A DNA stretch of 64,000 nt from Microbotryum silenes-acaulis (lineage: Eukaryota > Basidiomycota > Microbotryomycetes > Microbotryales > Microbotryaceae), in the NCBI GenBank assembly GCA_003665825.1, contig QPFY01000012.1:558001-622000 (forward strand). Reading direction: 5' to 3'. Positions within the stretch are counted from its first letter, which is position 1. Every line of letters begins with the position of its first letter. A program made the position numbers and the translations under genes. The notes beneath the pieces were generated by a model. That model did not search any database. It was not told where the DNA came from and saw only the letters and a list, made by a program, of their open reading frames with translations. This document shows, in pieces, positions 1 to 7,737 of the stretch.

Positions 1-534
1 CGTTCTGTTGACAGCATATACGTTTACTTGCCCGGCATCTTGGGCACCATCCTCGCTGCGACGTGTGTTGAGCTGCCCGGTGTCGGCCGCAAATGGTCGC
101 TTGTCTTTGGTGCGATCGTGCAAGGAGTGTCCATGGCGATGTACACGCAGGTGGACACGATCAAGGCCAGTGTAGGTCTCAACGCACTCGAGTACATCAT
201 GCAGTCTTTCTTCAATGCGGTACTGTATGGGTTCACGCCTGAAGTTTTCCCAGCTCCTATTCGAGGAGTGAGTTCTCCACTCCGGTTGCAGCCATTCTCC
301 GGTCACCAATGCTTTCCCTCTGACAAAGTGCAATTGCACCCGTATCTTCAGTCCGCCGCAGTATTGTGCAGTACTTTTGGTCGCTTGGCTGGCATCGTGG
401 CCCCGATCGCGGCTCGACCATACATTGATGGCAATTCGAACGGCGTGCTATGGCTCGCAGTAGGCGGAATCTTTGTCAGCGCCTTCTTCCTCATCTTTCT
501 GCCGATCGAGATGAGGGGTCGGGCAAGCTATTAG
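1..534 (+). CDS. Major facilitator superfamily transporter, C-terminal part
   Basis: The frame is open from the first base and ends at a TAG at 532-534. Two exons are inferred, 1-267 and 352-534, separated by an 84-nt intron (GTGAGT at 268, CAG at 351) that keeps the frame. The product shows the C-terminal half of an MFS carrier: hydrophobic segments, then the conserved TPEVFP-x2-IRG loop, then a GRLAGIVAP segment and two last membrane helices. In the SV2/sugar-porter-like branch of MFS, the loop of the form PE-x-(F/Y)P-x3-RG followed by RxAG is typical, and joining the exons restores exactly that spacing. The substrate cannot be told from this half. The protein would act in the plasma membrane or vacuole membrane as a proton-coupled carrier. 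It lies about 470 bp upstream of a transposon that did not disrupt it. Confidence 0.8.
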   Translation, partial: RSVDSIYVYLPGILGTILAATCVELPGVGRKWSLVFGAIVQGVSMAMYTQVDTIKASVGLNALEYIMQSFFNAVLYGFTPEVFPAPIRGVSSPLRLQPFSGHQCFPSDKVQLHPYLQSAAVLCSTFGRLAGIVAPIAARPYIDGNSNGVLWLAVGGIFVSAFFLIFLPIEMRGRASY

Positions 535-1008
535 AAGCTTGGTGTAGAACACGTTTGTGAATACCAGGAACCTTGGCATACCAACAAGGCTAGTCCCTCT
601 ACCTTACAGGAACAGGTTGGTGAGAAGATCACGTGCCGGAAACACCTCGGAGGCTCGGCTCCGAGATGAGAAGATTTGGCAGATCGTGGATCTGGTCGCT
701 CCGGATCGCGCAATCTTAAATAAACGTTAAGAGCCCGTACGGCAAATGATTTTCGGAAAATCGCCCAGCCAAATTCCAAAATCGCAATTTTTGAGAAAAT
801 CGCCGGAGCGTTCGGCATGCGGCACGTTGACGATTTTTGGCCTTCGGAAAATCGAATATCGTCTCTTCAGCCAAATCCGAAATCCCACCTCTTGAAAGGT
901 CTTGGACGCCGGTACACCTAGGTACCGGAACCTATACGGCAAGTCCTTTGGCTACCGATAATACAGTGGGTACCCGTAGTATACACCTAACTTGAATGGT
1001 ATTAGTAA
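535..1008. other. Intergenic; weak imperfect repeats
   Basis: No convincing gene. Two stretches starting TTCGGAAAATCG (around 754 and 844) each lead into a CAGCCAAAT-x-C-(C/G)-AAA-like string, suggesting an old imperfect duplication of about 90 bp. Short ORFs here are chance. Confidence 0.4.
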
Positions 1009-1023
1009 GGGCATGTTCGGCTG
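1009..1023 (+). repeat. Left terminal inverted repeat of the PIF/Harbinger element
   Basis: GGGCATGTTCGGCTG at 1009-1023 pairs with the complement of 4844-4858 at 13 of 15 positions and sits directly against the TAA target duplication. Confidence 0.85.
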
Positions 1024-1275
1024 GAAAAGCACTTTTAGGACCTTTTCACTTTTAGCTGAAAGCGGCGCGCGCCGCGGTTAAGGACCACTTAGGAACCACT
1101 TTTAAGGCGCGAACGGCCGGGAACGATCTGACGGGTGAGAGAGCTCACCGGACGAGTTCAGGTCACGTGTTTGAACCCAGCATGTTGTCGTCGAAATTCA
1201 AATCGCAACACCCGGCATGAGGAGATGCGTGTCTTGCTTCTGCAATGCGCATCGCTGCATGAAGACATCTCGAAG

Positions 1276-3000
1276 TCATGGATACACTCCCCGAGGATCT
1301 ATCCGACGAGCAGATAGAATCTGCCATCGAAGCGGGAGTATACATACTGCAGAAGTATATTGAAAGGCGTCTGCAGCACTGCAACGCCAGTTGGTGTGTT
1401 GGGAATGAGGGTTAGGAATGGCGCGTTCATTGGTAATCTGTTTAGAAGCGCTCGTCTGTTTAGTGAAGCCTGGCGATGCGCACCAACCGTTGTCTTCTCT
1501 CCAAGCCGGACCCGAGACGGTGAGACCAGAGTGTGCGCCCGCGGCGTCGCAAATCCCAGACAGCTGGTACCCATCCTTCATGAGACTGGCAAGAGAGACG
1601 AGCTCGGCGGACAGACCCGGGACGAGAAGGACGTCGCGGAGCTCGAGAGGCGCGCCATTGGCGTCAAAGCGAAGGGTGCCCTTGCCGACAGCCATGGCGC
1701 TGGACTTGAATGCGCCGACTACGCGCACCCGCTCCGTCGTGAAAGGCTGGAAGTCGACCAAGAGATCCCGACGAGTGGTCATGTGGCGCGTCGCCCCCGA
1801 GTCGAGGAGGTAGCGGGGACCGTCGTGCAAGTACAGCGCAGAGACTTCGGTGTCAAGGGCGACCTCGGCAAAATAGTTCTCGTAAGAGTCGTCGTCAACC
1901 GATGGGTCGGGACCGTACTCAGCCACGAGCGCCATCGCGTCGGCCGCGCCGATGGAGATGTTGTGCTTGGCTAAGACGGCAACCCGACGACGGCACAGTT
2001 CGGTCGAGGGGACGGTACATTCGTCGCCAAGATGACCCTGCTCGTAGCATTTCCGACACTGCGACGGGCCCAGCCTCAGGCGACCGTTCTGCGCAACCCC
2101 GTGCGGCCACTTGTCCACGAGACCCGGTACCTTCGAAGCCGAGAGAAAACTGGACTTCGGTTTGCCTGACGAACGAGCGGGGCGCCTGCGACGACCCTGA
2201 GTCTTCGCCGCGAGGGCTTCGGCGACGTCGGTGCCGGAAGAGCGAGACATCGCCGCGCGACGAATCGCGCCCTCCACATCACTGAGCGACGGGATAGGGC
2301 CGAGGGCGTCGATAACCGTGACAATAGGCCGTGGCATCCTCGCCTTCAAGAGGTCCATGCGGATGCCTTCCGACAACGCAGGCGGCGGAACCCGCTTGTC
2401 AAACTCAGCTTGCGTGTACTTGACCCCGTCAATCTTGGCGCGCTGGTAGGCCTTGTCGCGGGAAACATGCGCGGCGTTGAGATCGACGAACAGCCGGTTG
2501 AAGCGCGACAACCAAGGGTCGAGAGGGTCTCCATCGACGTAGGCTTGGTATTGGAAAAGAGCATCGAGTTTCTCCGACCGCGCGAAGTCGTGGGATGCGG
2601 CGCCGAGATCCTTATCGAGGGCCGCCCACAGCTCGTGCGTTGGCTGGTCTGCGATGTGCGCGAACGTGGCCTCCCCCAGGCACACGAACAAGATGTTGCG
2701 GGCCTGCGCCAAGGCTTGATCGAGGTCGTCGACGTCATGACGGTAGTTCCGATGTTGTGTACGGAACGTGGCTACGTCGGCCACAGTGGAGCCACCCAGC
2801 GTACGGGTGAACTCGGACTGTTCGGGCTCGGGGCCAACGCTGAGTTCGGTCGTGACGTGCTTGAACCGGCCATCGCCCTCCAACACCCGTTGGAGTCGAT
2901 CCTTGGCCATTCCCCAATTTGTGGCGTCGACATTGCCATACAGGTCGCCCATAAGGCCGCGATGAGTGGCGGACCCGGAATCCACCGAGGTCGTAGCCAT
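1276..3000 (-). CDS. Truncated Copia-type Gag-protease polyprotein
   Basis: The frame runs from ATG at 3000 (MATTSVDSGSATHRG) to a stop at 1276-1278, 574 residues without interruption. Residues 1-250 are a retrotransposon Gag capsid-like domain (UBN2/gag-polypeptide style, with FVCLGEATFAHI, LWAALDKDLGAASHDFA and LDALFQYQAYVDGDPLDPWLSRFNRL). A CCHC zinc knuckle follows (CRKCYEQGHLGDEC). An aspartic protease has the LLDSGATRHMT active-site motif, then the flap and a second lobe ending near LVSLASLMKDGY. The usual GAG-pre-integrase and integrase never appear. Instead the frame reads through the left 115-bp repeat (1503-1389) into Harbinger DNA, giving a chimeric tail. The protein could assemble particles and mature itself but cannot copy or integrate DNA alone. 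Confidence 0.8.
   Translation of the reverse strand: MATTSVDSGSATHRGLMGDLYGNVDATNWGMAKDRLQRVLEGDGRFKHVTTELSVGPEPEQSEFTRTLGGSTVADVATFRTQHRNYRHDVDDLDQALAQARNILFVCLGEATFAHIADQPTHELWAALDKDLGAASHDFARSEKLDALFQYQAYVDGDPLDPWLSRFNRLFVDLNAAHVSRDKAYQRAKIDGVKYTQAEFDKRVPPPALSEGIRMDLLKARMPRPIVTVIDALGPIPSLSDVEGAIRRAAMSRSSGTDVAEALAAKTQGRRRRPARSSGKPKSSFLSASKVPGLVDKWPHGVAQNGRLRLGPSQCRKCYEQGHLGDECTVPSTELCRRRVAVLAKHNISIGAADAMALVAEYGPDPSVDDDSYENYFAEVALDTEVSALYLHDGPRYLLDSGATRHMTTRRDLLVDFQPFTTERVRVVGAFKSSAMAVGKGTLRFDANGAPLELRDVLLVPGLSAELVSLASLMKDGYQLSGICDAAGAHSGLTVSGPAWREDNGWCASPGFTKQTSASKQITNERAIPNPHSQHTNWRCSAADAFQYTSAVCILPLRWQILSARRIDPRGVYP
1389..1503 (+). repeat. 115-bp terminal inverted repeat, left copy
   Basis: Identical over all 115 bases to the complement of 3098-3212. 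It contains TGTTGGGAATG from 1397 and ends CTCTCCA, reminiscent of Copia LTR boundaries (TG...CA). Confidence 0.9.
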
Positions 3001-3055
3001 CTTGGATACGCGCTGCGTCTTTTCTGCGTGCGGATCTGTGCCTTGCGGCAATACA

Positions 3056-3065
3056 GACGCTACCA
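3056..3065 (-). other. Putative tRNA primer-binding site
   Basis: Minus-strand TGGTAGCGTC resembles the complement of the 3' end of initiator-methionine tRNA (TGGTAGCGCC in yeast), with eight leading matches. It lies between the LTR-like repeat and the gag start at 3000. Confidence 0.4.
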
Positions 3066-3097
3066 AATAAGAGACTGACGAGCGTGTAATCCAACCG

Positions 3098-3212
3098 TGG
3101 AGAGAAGACAACGGTTGGTGCGCATCGCCAGGCTTCACTAAACAGACGAGCGCTTCTAAACAGATTACCAATGAACGCGCCATTCCTAACCCTCATTCCC
3201 AACACACCAACT
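3098..3212 (-). repeat. 115-bp terminal inverted repeat, right copy (probable 5' LTR)
   Basis: Identical to the left copy in inverse orientation. In the gag direction it is followed by 32 nt and then the putative primer-binding site, as expected if the real LTR extends to about 3066. Confidence 0.85.
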
Positions 3213-4129
3213 ACGCCGTCTCCTGGACGAAACGGCCAAACGAAGACGAAATCTGTCCTTGCCTCAGCATATTTCGGTCCGAACAGGCCTCATCTTCTTA
3301 TGGAGCTCTTCAACAACAAGAATCCTGTTCGTATGAGTAACGCTCTTGGCCATGACACCGGCCTGCTTCTCCATCTTCGTGAAACGAGTGCTTATTCACA
3401 CCGATATCGTCCCCTCGAAGCACGTGACCGTCGAGGAGAAACTCGCTATGCTGCTGTACTGGCTGCGGGGCGCCGAGTCTTACCGCAAAATCGACGAGGT
3501 GTTTCAAAGGTCATTGGATACCATCGCTCGGTTAGTAGTTCCTGCTCTCATGTCCTACTTCATGACAGAACAGTTCCGCAGCTCTCCTCCTGACTCCAAG
3601 AGCGCTAGTACTCATGCACCTTCCTATTTGCGTCGCAGTCATTTGTCAGAAACACTTGGATTACTTGTGCACAGCGACCTCAGAAAGCTGTACCTTGTTC
3701 AGCCCACGGCAGACACGCCCACATCGAGCGTTATCACCGACAATCCTCAGTTTGCACGATACTTCGGCGATTGCATCGGCGCCATCGACGGAACGCACGC
3801 CCCCTGGTAATCAGCGGCCAACGATCCCAAACGATCGATCGATCGAAAAGGAGACAAGACACAAGACATACTCGCTGCTACGACTTTCGATCTTCGCTTC
3901 TGCTATCTTCAGACCGGCTGCGAAGGTTCTGCTCACGATCAGCAAGCGTGGGATTGGGCCCGCAAACGGGACCTCCTCATTCCCGAAGGCAAATACTACT
4001 AATCTTGGTGATGCAGGCTTTGCAACCAGCGAGGTGTGCATGACACCGTACAGAAACGTTCGGTACCACCTCAAAGAATGGCTACTGGGTAAAAAAAGGC
4101 AAGTCGCTGTTGTAGGACATGGGTTTTGT

Positions 4130-4530
4130 ACCTTGTACACTCGCGATGCCAATGGTCCGACCATGGACAAAGGTACAGGAGCGTGCTCCATGAACCAGAG
4201 AGCTTTCATTTGGTCTCGGCTACAGCTCTCTTTGCGCTCGGGATGTTGCTTCACCATCGCAGCAAAAATGATGTTCCAGGCTGGAAGCTTCAGAGGAAGC
4301 TCGGGCGACAGCATGTTGTTGCCATACAGATGGACCAAAAAGGTGGTCTGCGCAACGGACCAGTTCTCCGCTCGCGTCCCTCACTCGACTTGCTTTTGCT
4401 CTTGCCCGGGGCCCTTGCCTGTGTTGCTTTTGTTCTTTTTGCGCAAAGTGTTCGAATGAGCGGAGTGCTCAGAGTCGTTCTCGCTGTCGTCGTCGCTTGC
4501 TGAGTGTGATAAGGTGGATTTCTTGGCCAT
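4130..4530 (-). pseudogene. Myb/SANT-like protein of the PIF/Harbinger element
   Basis: On the minus strand an ATG at 4530 opens an acidic, Ser-rich N terminus (MAKKSTLSHSASDDDSE...). An in-frame TGA falls at 4381-4383, and the same frame continues with WSVAQTTFLVHLYG, LPAWNIIFAAM and SRDQMKALW, the three-helix pattern of a Myb/SANT-like DNA-binding domain. PIF/Harbinger elements normally encode such a protein beside the transposase, where it helps bring the transposase to the element ends. Its opposite orientation to the transposase fits. Either the TGA is a disabling mutation or it lies in an intron I cannot define. The 3' limit is uncertain. Confidence 0.6.
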
Positions 4531-4843
4531 GGTGGACAGCGCACGACGTGACGCGACGAAGGCCAACCGACGCGTCCGTGAGCCAATGCTGCAACCGAGG
4601 CGGCCTGAGCGGTCCGAGCGCGTCCCAGCGCCGCCTAAGCGGGTCGAAGCTCGGAGTGCGTCCCTAAAAGTGCTATAAGTGCCCTCGAACCACTTTTAAG
4701 GAATGGTCCCTAAAAGTGACTTTTAGCGACTTTTAGCGACGCAACCGTACACGCCACTTTTAGGCACTTTTATGCACTTTTAGGGAGGCTTTCAGAATGG
4801 CTGAGGATTTCCCTAAAAGTGGTCTTAAAAGTGCTTAAAAGTG

Positions 4844-4858
4844 CAGCCGAACACGCAC
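4844..4858 (-). repeat. Right terminal inverted repeat of the PIF/Harbinger element
   Basis: Read inward the end is GTGCGTGTTCGGCTG, matching the left end at 13 of 15 positions. TAA follows at 4859-4861. The 180 bp just inside is a tandem-like field of CTAAAAGTG / CACTTTTAG motifs, probable subterminal transposase-binding repeats. Confidence 0.85.
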
Positions 4859-4861
4859 TAA

Positions 4862-7280
4862 GTCTATAGAGTTTAAAGTTTAAAGCCATAAATTCCAGCT
4901 AGTCTAGACGCCTGGGTAGGCAGGTGTGAACGCACCTCCTGTTTGAGAGGAACAAGAGATCTACAATGGCCCATTGTGCCCGCCAGAACCCCGACCGATC
5001 TCGTCAAGAGGGACTCGTTTGCAACAATGGATGAATGGAATGGGATGGGAAGAAGGGAGGGAGTGGCGGGCTTTATGTCCCATGGGTTCGTTTCTCTTTT
5101 TTGTGGGGTCGCATCGAGAAGCTGTCCCCTTTGCTTTAGTTTCGGCTAGGGCAAGTTCGCGGTCCAAATGAAATGCGAGAGATCTACAATGGCGATTTTG
5201 GAGTTTGGCTACCTCGATCGGGATCACGTCAAGACTCGTTATAGCGCTTGCAAGCGCTCGACCCCGTCCCCAAGGCCCCCTCAAAGGGGAATCGGACGCC
5301 TAGCCCCGGCTCCGCGATACGATTCCGGTGCATGCGCTGGGAGTTCCCAACTTCTAGCGTGCGCTCGGTTCCGGGTGAGTCCTCATCGGGAGCGAGAGTC
5401 CCCGGACACGTTAAATGCATCACTCAAAGCATCACTTCTACCCTATTAATCCGCGCGCCGCCGAACCTTAGTTAAACCTAATCCCAACTTACTACAACGA
5501 TGACACGGGAAAGAGCCCGAGCGTCCAGTCCGTCGCTGCCCGGGGGTCGTTCTTTGCTACCTAGCCTTTGTCTAGTGCGGTCTGAAGGAAAGGGCTTTGG
5601 ATGACATGTATTCACCGTGAGTGAATCCAAATTGCAATCGCTTGCGCGGCCAAGGTCAAAAGTCGTTGGACTTTTCAATTGCAGAAACTCTTCCCGTGAT
5701 TTTCAACAGCCTCGGCCGGTACCCTAGAAGAAAACCGTCACATGACAGTTCATGACTCTCTTTCAGATTTCGGATAGTAGTAAGGTTTCACTCGAACACC
5801 AAATGATGCAAGCACAGACCGGATCTCGATAGTAGTGCCCAGTGTAGGTACAGAATTTTTAGGCTTTCGGAAATATTTTGGGAGGTCAACAGCCTGCTCC
5901 AGCTGTCTCATAGGTACCTCACCGGTGCACAAGAAGATGCTTACGTACCAGTACCACGCTATTTTGATGATCCATGGAGCATCCATCACATGCGAAATAA
6001 CGTTTCCCCGATGGCCTATCGACCGGTGAGACGGGTGAGACGCGCTAGTAGTGAAACTCGGCCTGCTTCCTAATGAAACCACGAATTGTGGATATGGCCG
6101 AACTGGCACGACACGACTTTTCAACGACCGGCTTTCCCTTGTTGGGTCCTGTGTATCTCCTATCTGTTCACTTAGTACTGAGCAGCAGTCAATTCCCTAT
6201 TGTATTCCAAGACCCCATGGATACGTAAGCTACCTTCTAGTCAGAGAATCCGGTGTCCCGTCGCCCTGCAGCTGGCTGCTTTACTTGCTGCAGGGCCGCA
6301 CAGGTATCCGAGTCGCCAGATGCTTCGCGCCTGCTCCGAGATGCCGAATCCGCTAATGCCAACAGCAGATTTGCTGAGTCCTTGATTCAATCTCGCCGTC
6401 ATCCAGGCAGGTACCCGTATCGTAGACGTACTACGTACGGTACCTCCTTCTTCACGGTCCTTGTAGCTTGTCTCCAGCTTCTTGTGGAAGTAGTGTTCGG
6501 CTCCGCAATTCAGCAACGGAAGTTGAAGCTGAGCGCGGCAGTTTCAGTTCGTCTCAAGATCGTCGGAGGTCGGATTTAACCAAAAAACCAAAAAGGGCGA
6601 GAAGAGATAGCATGCCTGGCAATCGCACGTGTAGGTACTACCTAGGTAGGCACACACACCTGACTACTTCGGTTGGACAGGTGCTTCCACCTAGTTTAAA
6701 CTTACGTCGAAGAGGGCCCGGGCACCTCCCACCTACCCAGGAGAGGACCGGGCGCAGAACTCAAAAATGAATCTAATGCAAGTTCCAATGTCAAGCTAAC
6801 CTACTTACGTTTTTTTTTTCTGCAAAAAGTTTAGATTTCCTTTACCGCAGAACTGGTTCAGCGCCGGAAACTTGTCTGAAAGGTGATCATCGGCCGCATG
6901 GACCGTCCGGCGGCGCGTCGCTAAACCCGACGCGTGGCATATTCGCGCGAGGCGCCTCGTCACTCTCGCGAGGAAAAGGCACAGAGTCTCACTCGGGAGA
7001 CCTGTTGCTGCGAGCGAGGTGCAAATGTGAGGACTTGTGAGACAGGAGCGAACATCCAAAAAGAGCAAGAGATTTTCGGCCAAGCAAGTTGAAATGGGAA
7101 AGGTCGGCGATCACCACAACGTGGCAGGCAGATGCCCGTTTCATGATGGCAATGATGATGCACGGGGACCGTCACGATGGGGAACGCCAGGCACCCCGTG
7201 ACCCCCGCGGCCGAAGCGCGCAGCGGCAACAAGATCTTCCTTTTTTTTTCTCTGAAAAAAGGAGCTGGTAAAAAGGAAAA
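4862..7280. other. Gene-free upstream region of the peptide gene
   Basis: About 2.4 kb without any ORF that resembles a gene on either strand and without a recognisable RNA gene. The 16-base string AGAGATCTACAATGGC occurs at about 4957 and again at 5172, a direct repeat of unknown meaning. Short poly-T runs occur near 6810 and 7240. A long gene-free upstream region is common for strongly regulated fungal genes. Confidence 0.5.
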
Positions 7281-7337
7281 AATGAACTAGTTCATTCATG
7301 TTCCCTAGGGAAAGAAAGGGAACGAGGTTTATAAAAG
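7281..7337 (+). promoter_or_regulatory. Two palindromes and a TATA box upstream of the repeat-peptide gene
   Basis: AATGAACTAGTTCATT (7281-7296) and TTCCCTAGGGAA (7301-7312) are perfect palindromes four bases apart. Eighteen bases later comes TATAAAAG (7330-7337), a good TATA box. A pyrimidine-rich stretch runs from about 7500 to the start codon at 7738, as in strongly expressed fungal genes. The palindromes look like sites for dimeric regulators; which ones is unknown. Confidence 0.5.
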
Positions 7338-7737
7338 GAAGGAAGAGATTATGAATAAAGATCTCCCTCTCATTAAAATTACCGAAGATTAATTTATATT
7401 ATATTGGTTTAACCTACTCCTAGAAAAATCTAGTTGTTTTGTATTCTTTACTCTTTATCGCCCGACGTCTCCTGCCGAGCGCTCCCGCGCCGCGCCGTCA
7501 GAAGACGCTCATCCGGGAGAGTCGCCTTTGAGTTTCCCTATCTTACCCACTCCGCCGCACCTAGTTCTACCTTCCCCTCCTAGCGACGCATCTCGAAACG
7601 ATCCTTCGACTGCCTTGCCCTCTCCCCTCCGCCCCTCTTCTTGGTCCTTTCTGTCTCTTACGAAGCACCGTACGCCACGCACGACCCCTTCCAGGTACCC
7701 CCCGTCACTCACGCCACACACCATCCGAACGCACGAC

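Larger units (their letters stand above)
1389..3212 (-). mobile_element. Gag-protease retroelement with inverted, LTR-like termini and 5-bp target duplication
   Basis: The unit is bounded by two perfectly identical 115-bp copies in INVERTED orientation (1389-1503 and 3098-3212). Directly outside both is the direct 5-bp repeat ACGCC (1384-1388 and 3213-3217). Deleting the unit and one ACGCC rejoins the Harbinger transposase frame, so the whole thing inserted as one piece. The cargo on the minus strand is Copia-like gag plus aspartic protease. Integrase, reverse transcriptase and RNase H are absent. Five-bp duplications are the signature of LTR-retrotransposon integrases, but LTRs should be direct repeats. 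The right-hand copy continues towards a plausible tRNA primer site (3056-3065), so it is probably the true 5' LTR and the left copy an inverted partial LTR. Perfect repeat identity and an open frame suggest recent activity in trans. Confidence 0.75.
1278..4107 (+). pseudogene. PIF/Harbinger DDE transposase, broken by insertion and frameshifts
   Basis: An N-terminal frame starts at ATG 1278 and reads to 1388, where the gag-pro element is inserted. It resumes in the same frame after 3217 for about 40 codons. Further on, pieces of the DDE_Tnp_4 family appear in different frames: an N-terminal helical region (3352-3500), then CIGAIDGTHAP with the first catalytic Asp (about 3774-3806), then CEGSAHDQ with the second Asp (about 3922-3945), then LGDAGFA and TPYRNVRYHLKEW (about 4000-4080). 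At least three frame changes separate these blocks (near 3300, at 3348 where one extra G shifts the frame, and near 3998 where stops follow GKYY). The C-terminal ELFNLRH...ERxFG block carrying the last acidic residue is not seen. The gene is dead. Confidence 0.82.
1006..4861 (+). mobile_element. Decayed PIF/Harbinger-type DNA transposon with TAA target duplication
   Basis: The element spans 1009-4858 and is flanked by TAA at 1006-1008 and 4859-4861, the 3-bp TWA duplication typical of PIF/Harbinger. Its ends form a 15-bp terminal inverted repeat with two mismatches (left GGGCATGTTCGGCTG, right read inward GTGCGTGTTCGGCTG). Inside both ends lie clusters of short subterminal repeats built on CACTTTTAG and its complement, dense at 1025-1105 and 4665-4845. 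It carries the two genes of this superfamily: a DDE transposase on the plus strand and a Myb/SANT-like DNA-binding protein on the minus strand. Both are broken. A second element has inserted into the transposase reading frame at 1389-3212. The copy is therefore not autonomous. Confidence 0.87.

Noticed and set aside
1009..4858. Whole region as one LTR retrotransposon
   Set aside because: Outer ends are 15-bp inverted repeats with a TAA duplication and the region encodes a DDE_Tnp_4 transposase; gag-pro lies in a separate nested unit.
4957..5187. 16-bp direct repeat AGAGATCTACAATGGC as target duplication of a mobile element
   Set aside because: The 200 bp between has no terminal repeats or coding capacity; too little to call an element.
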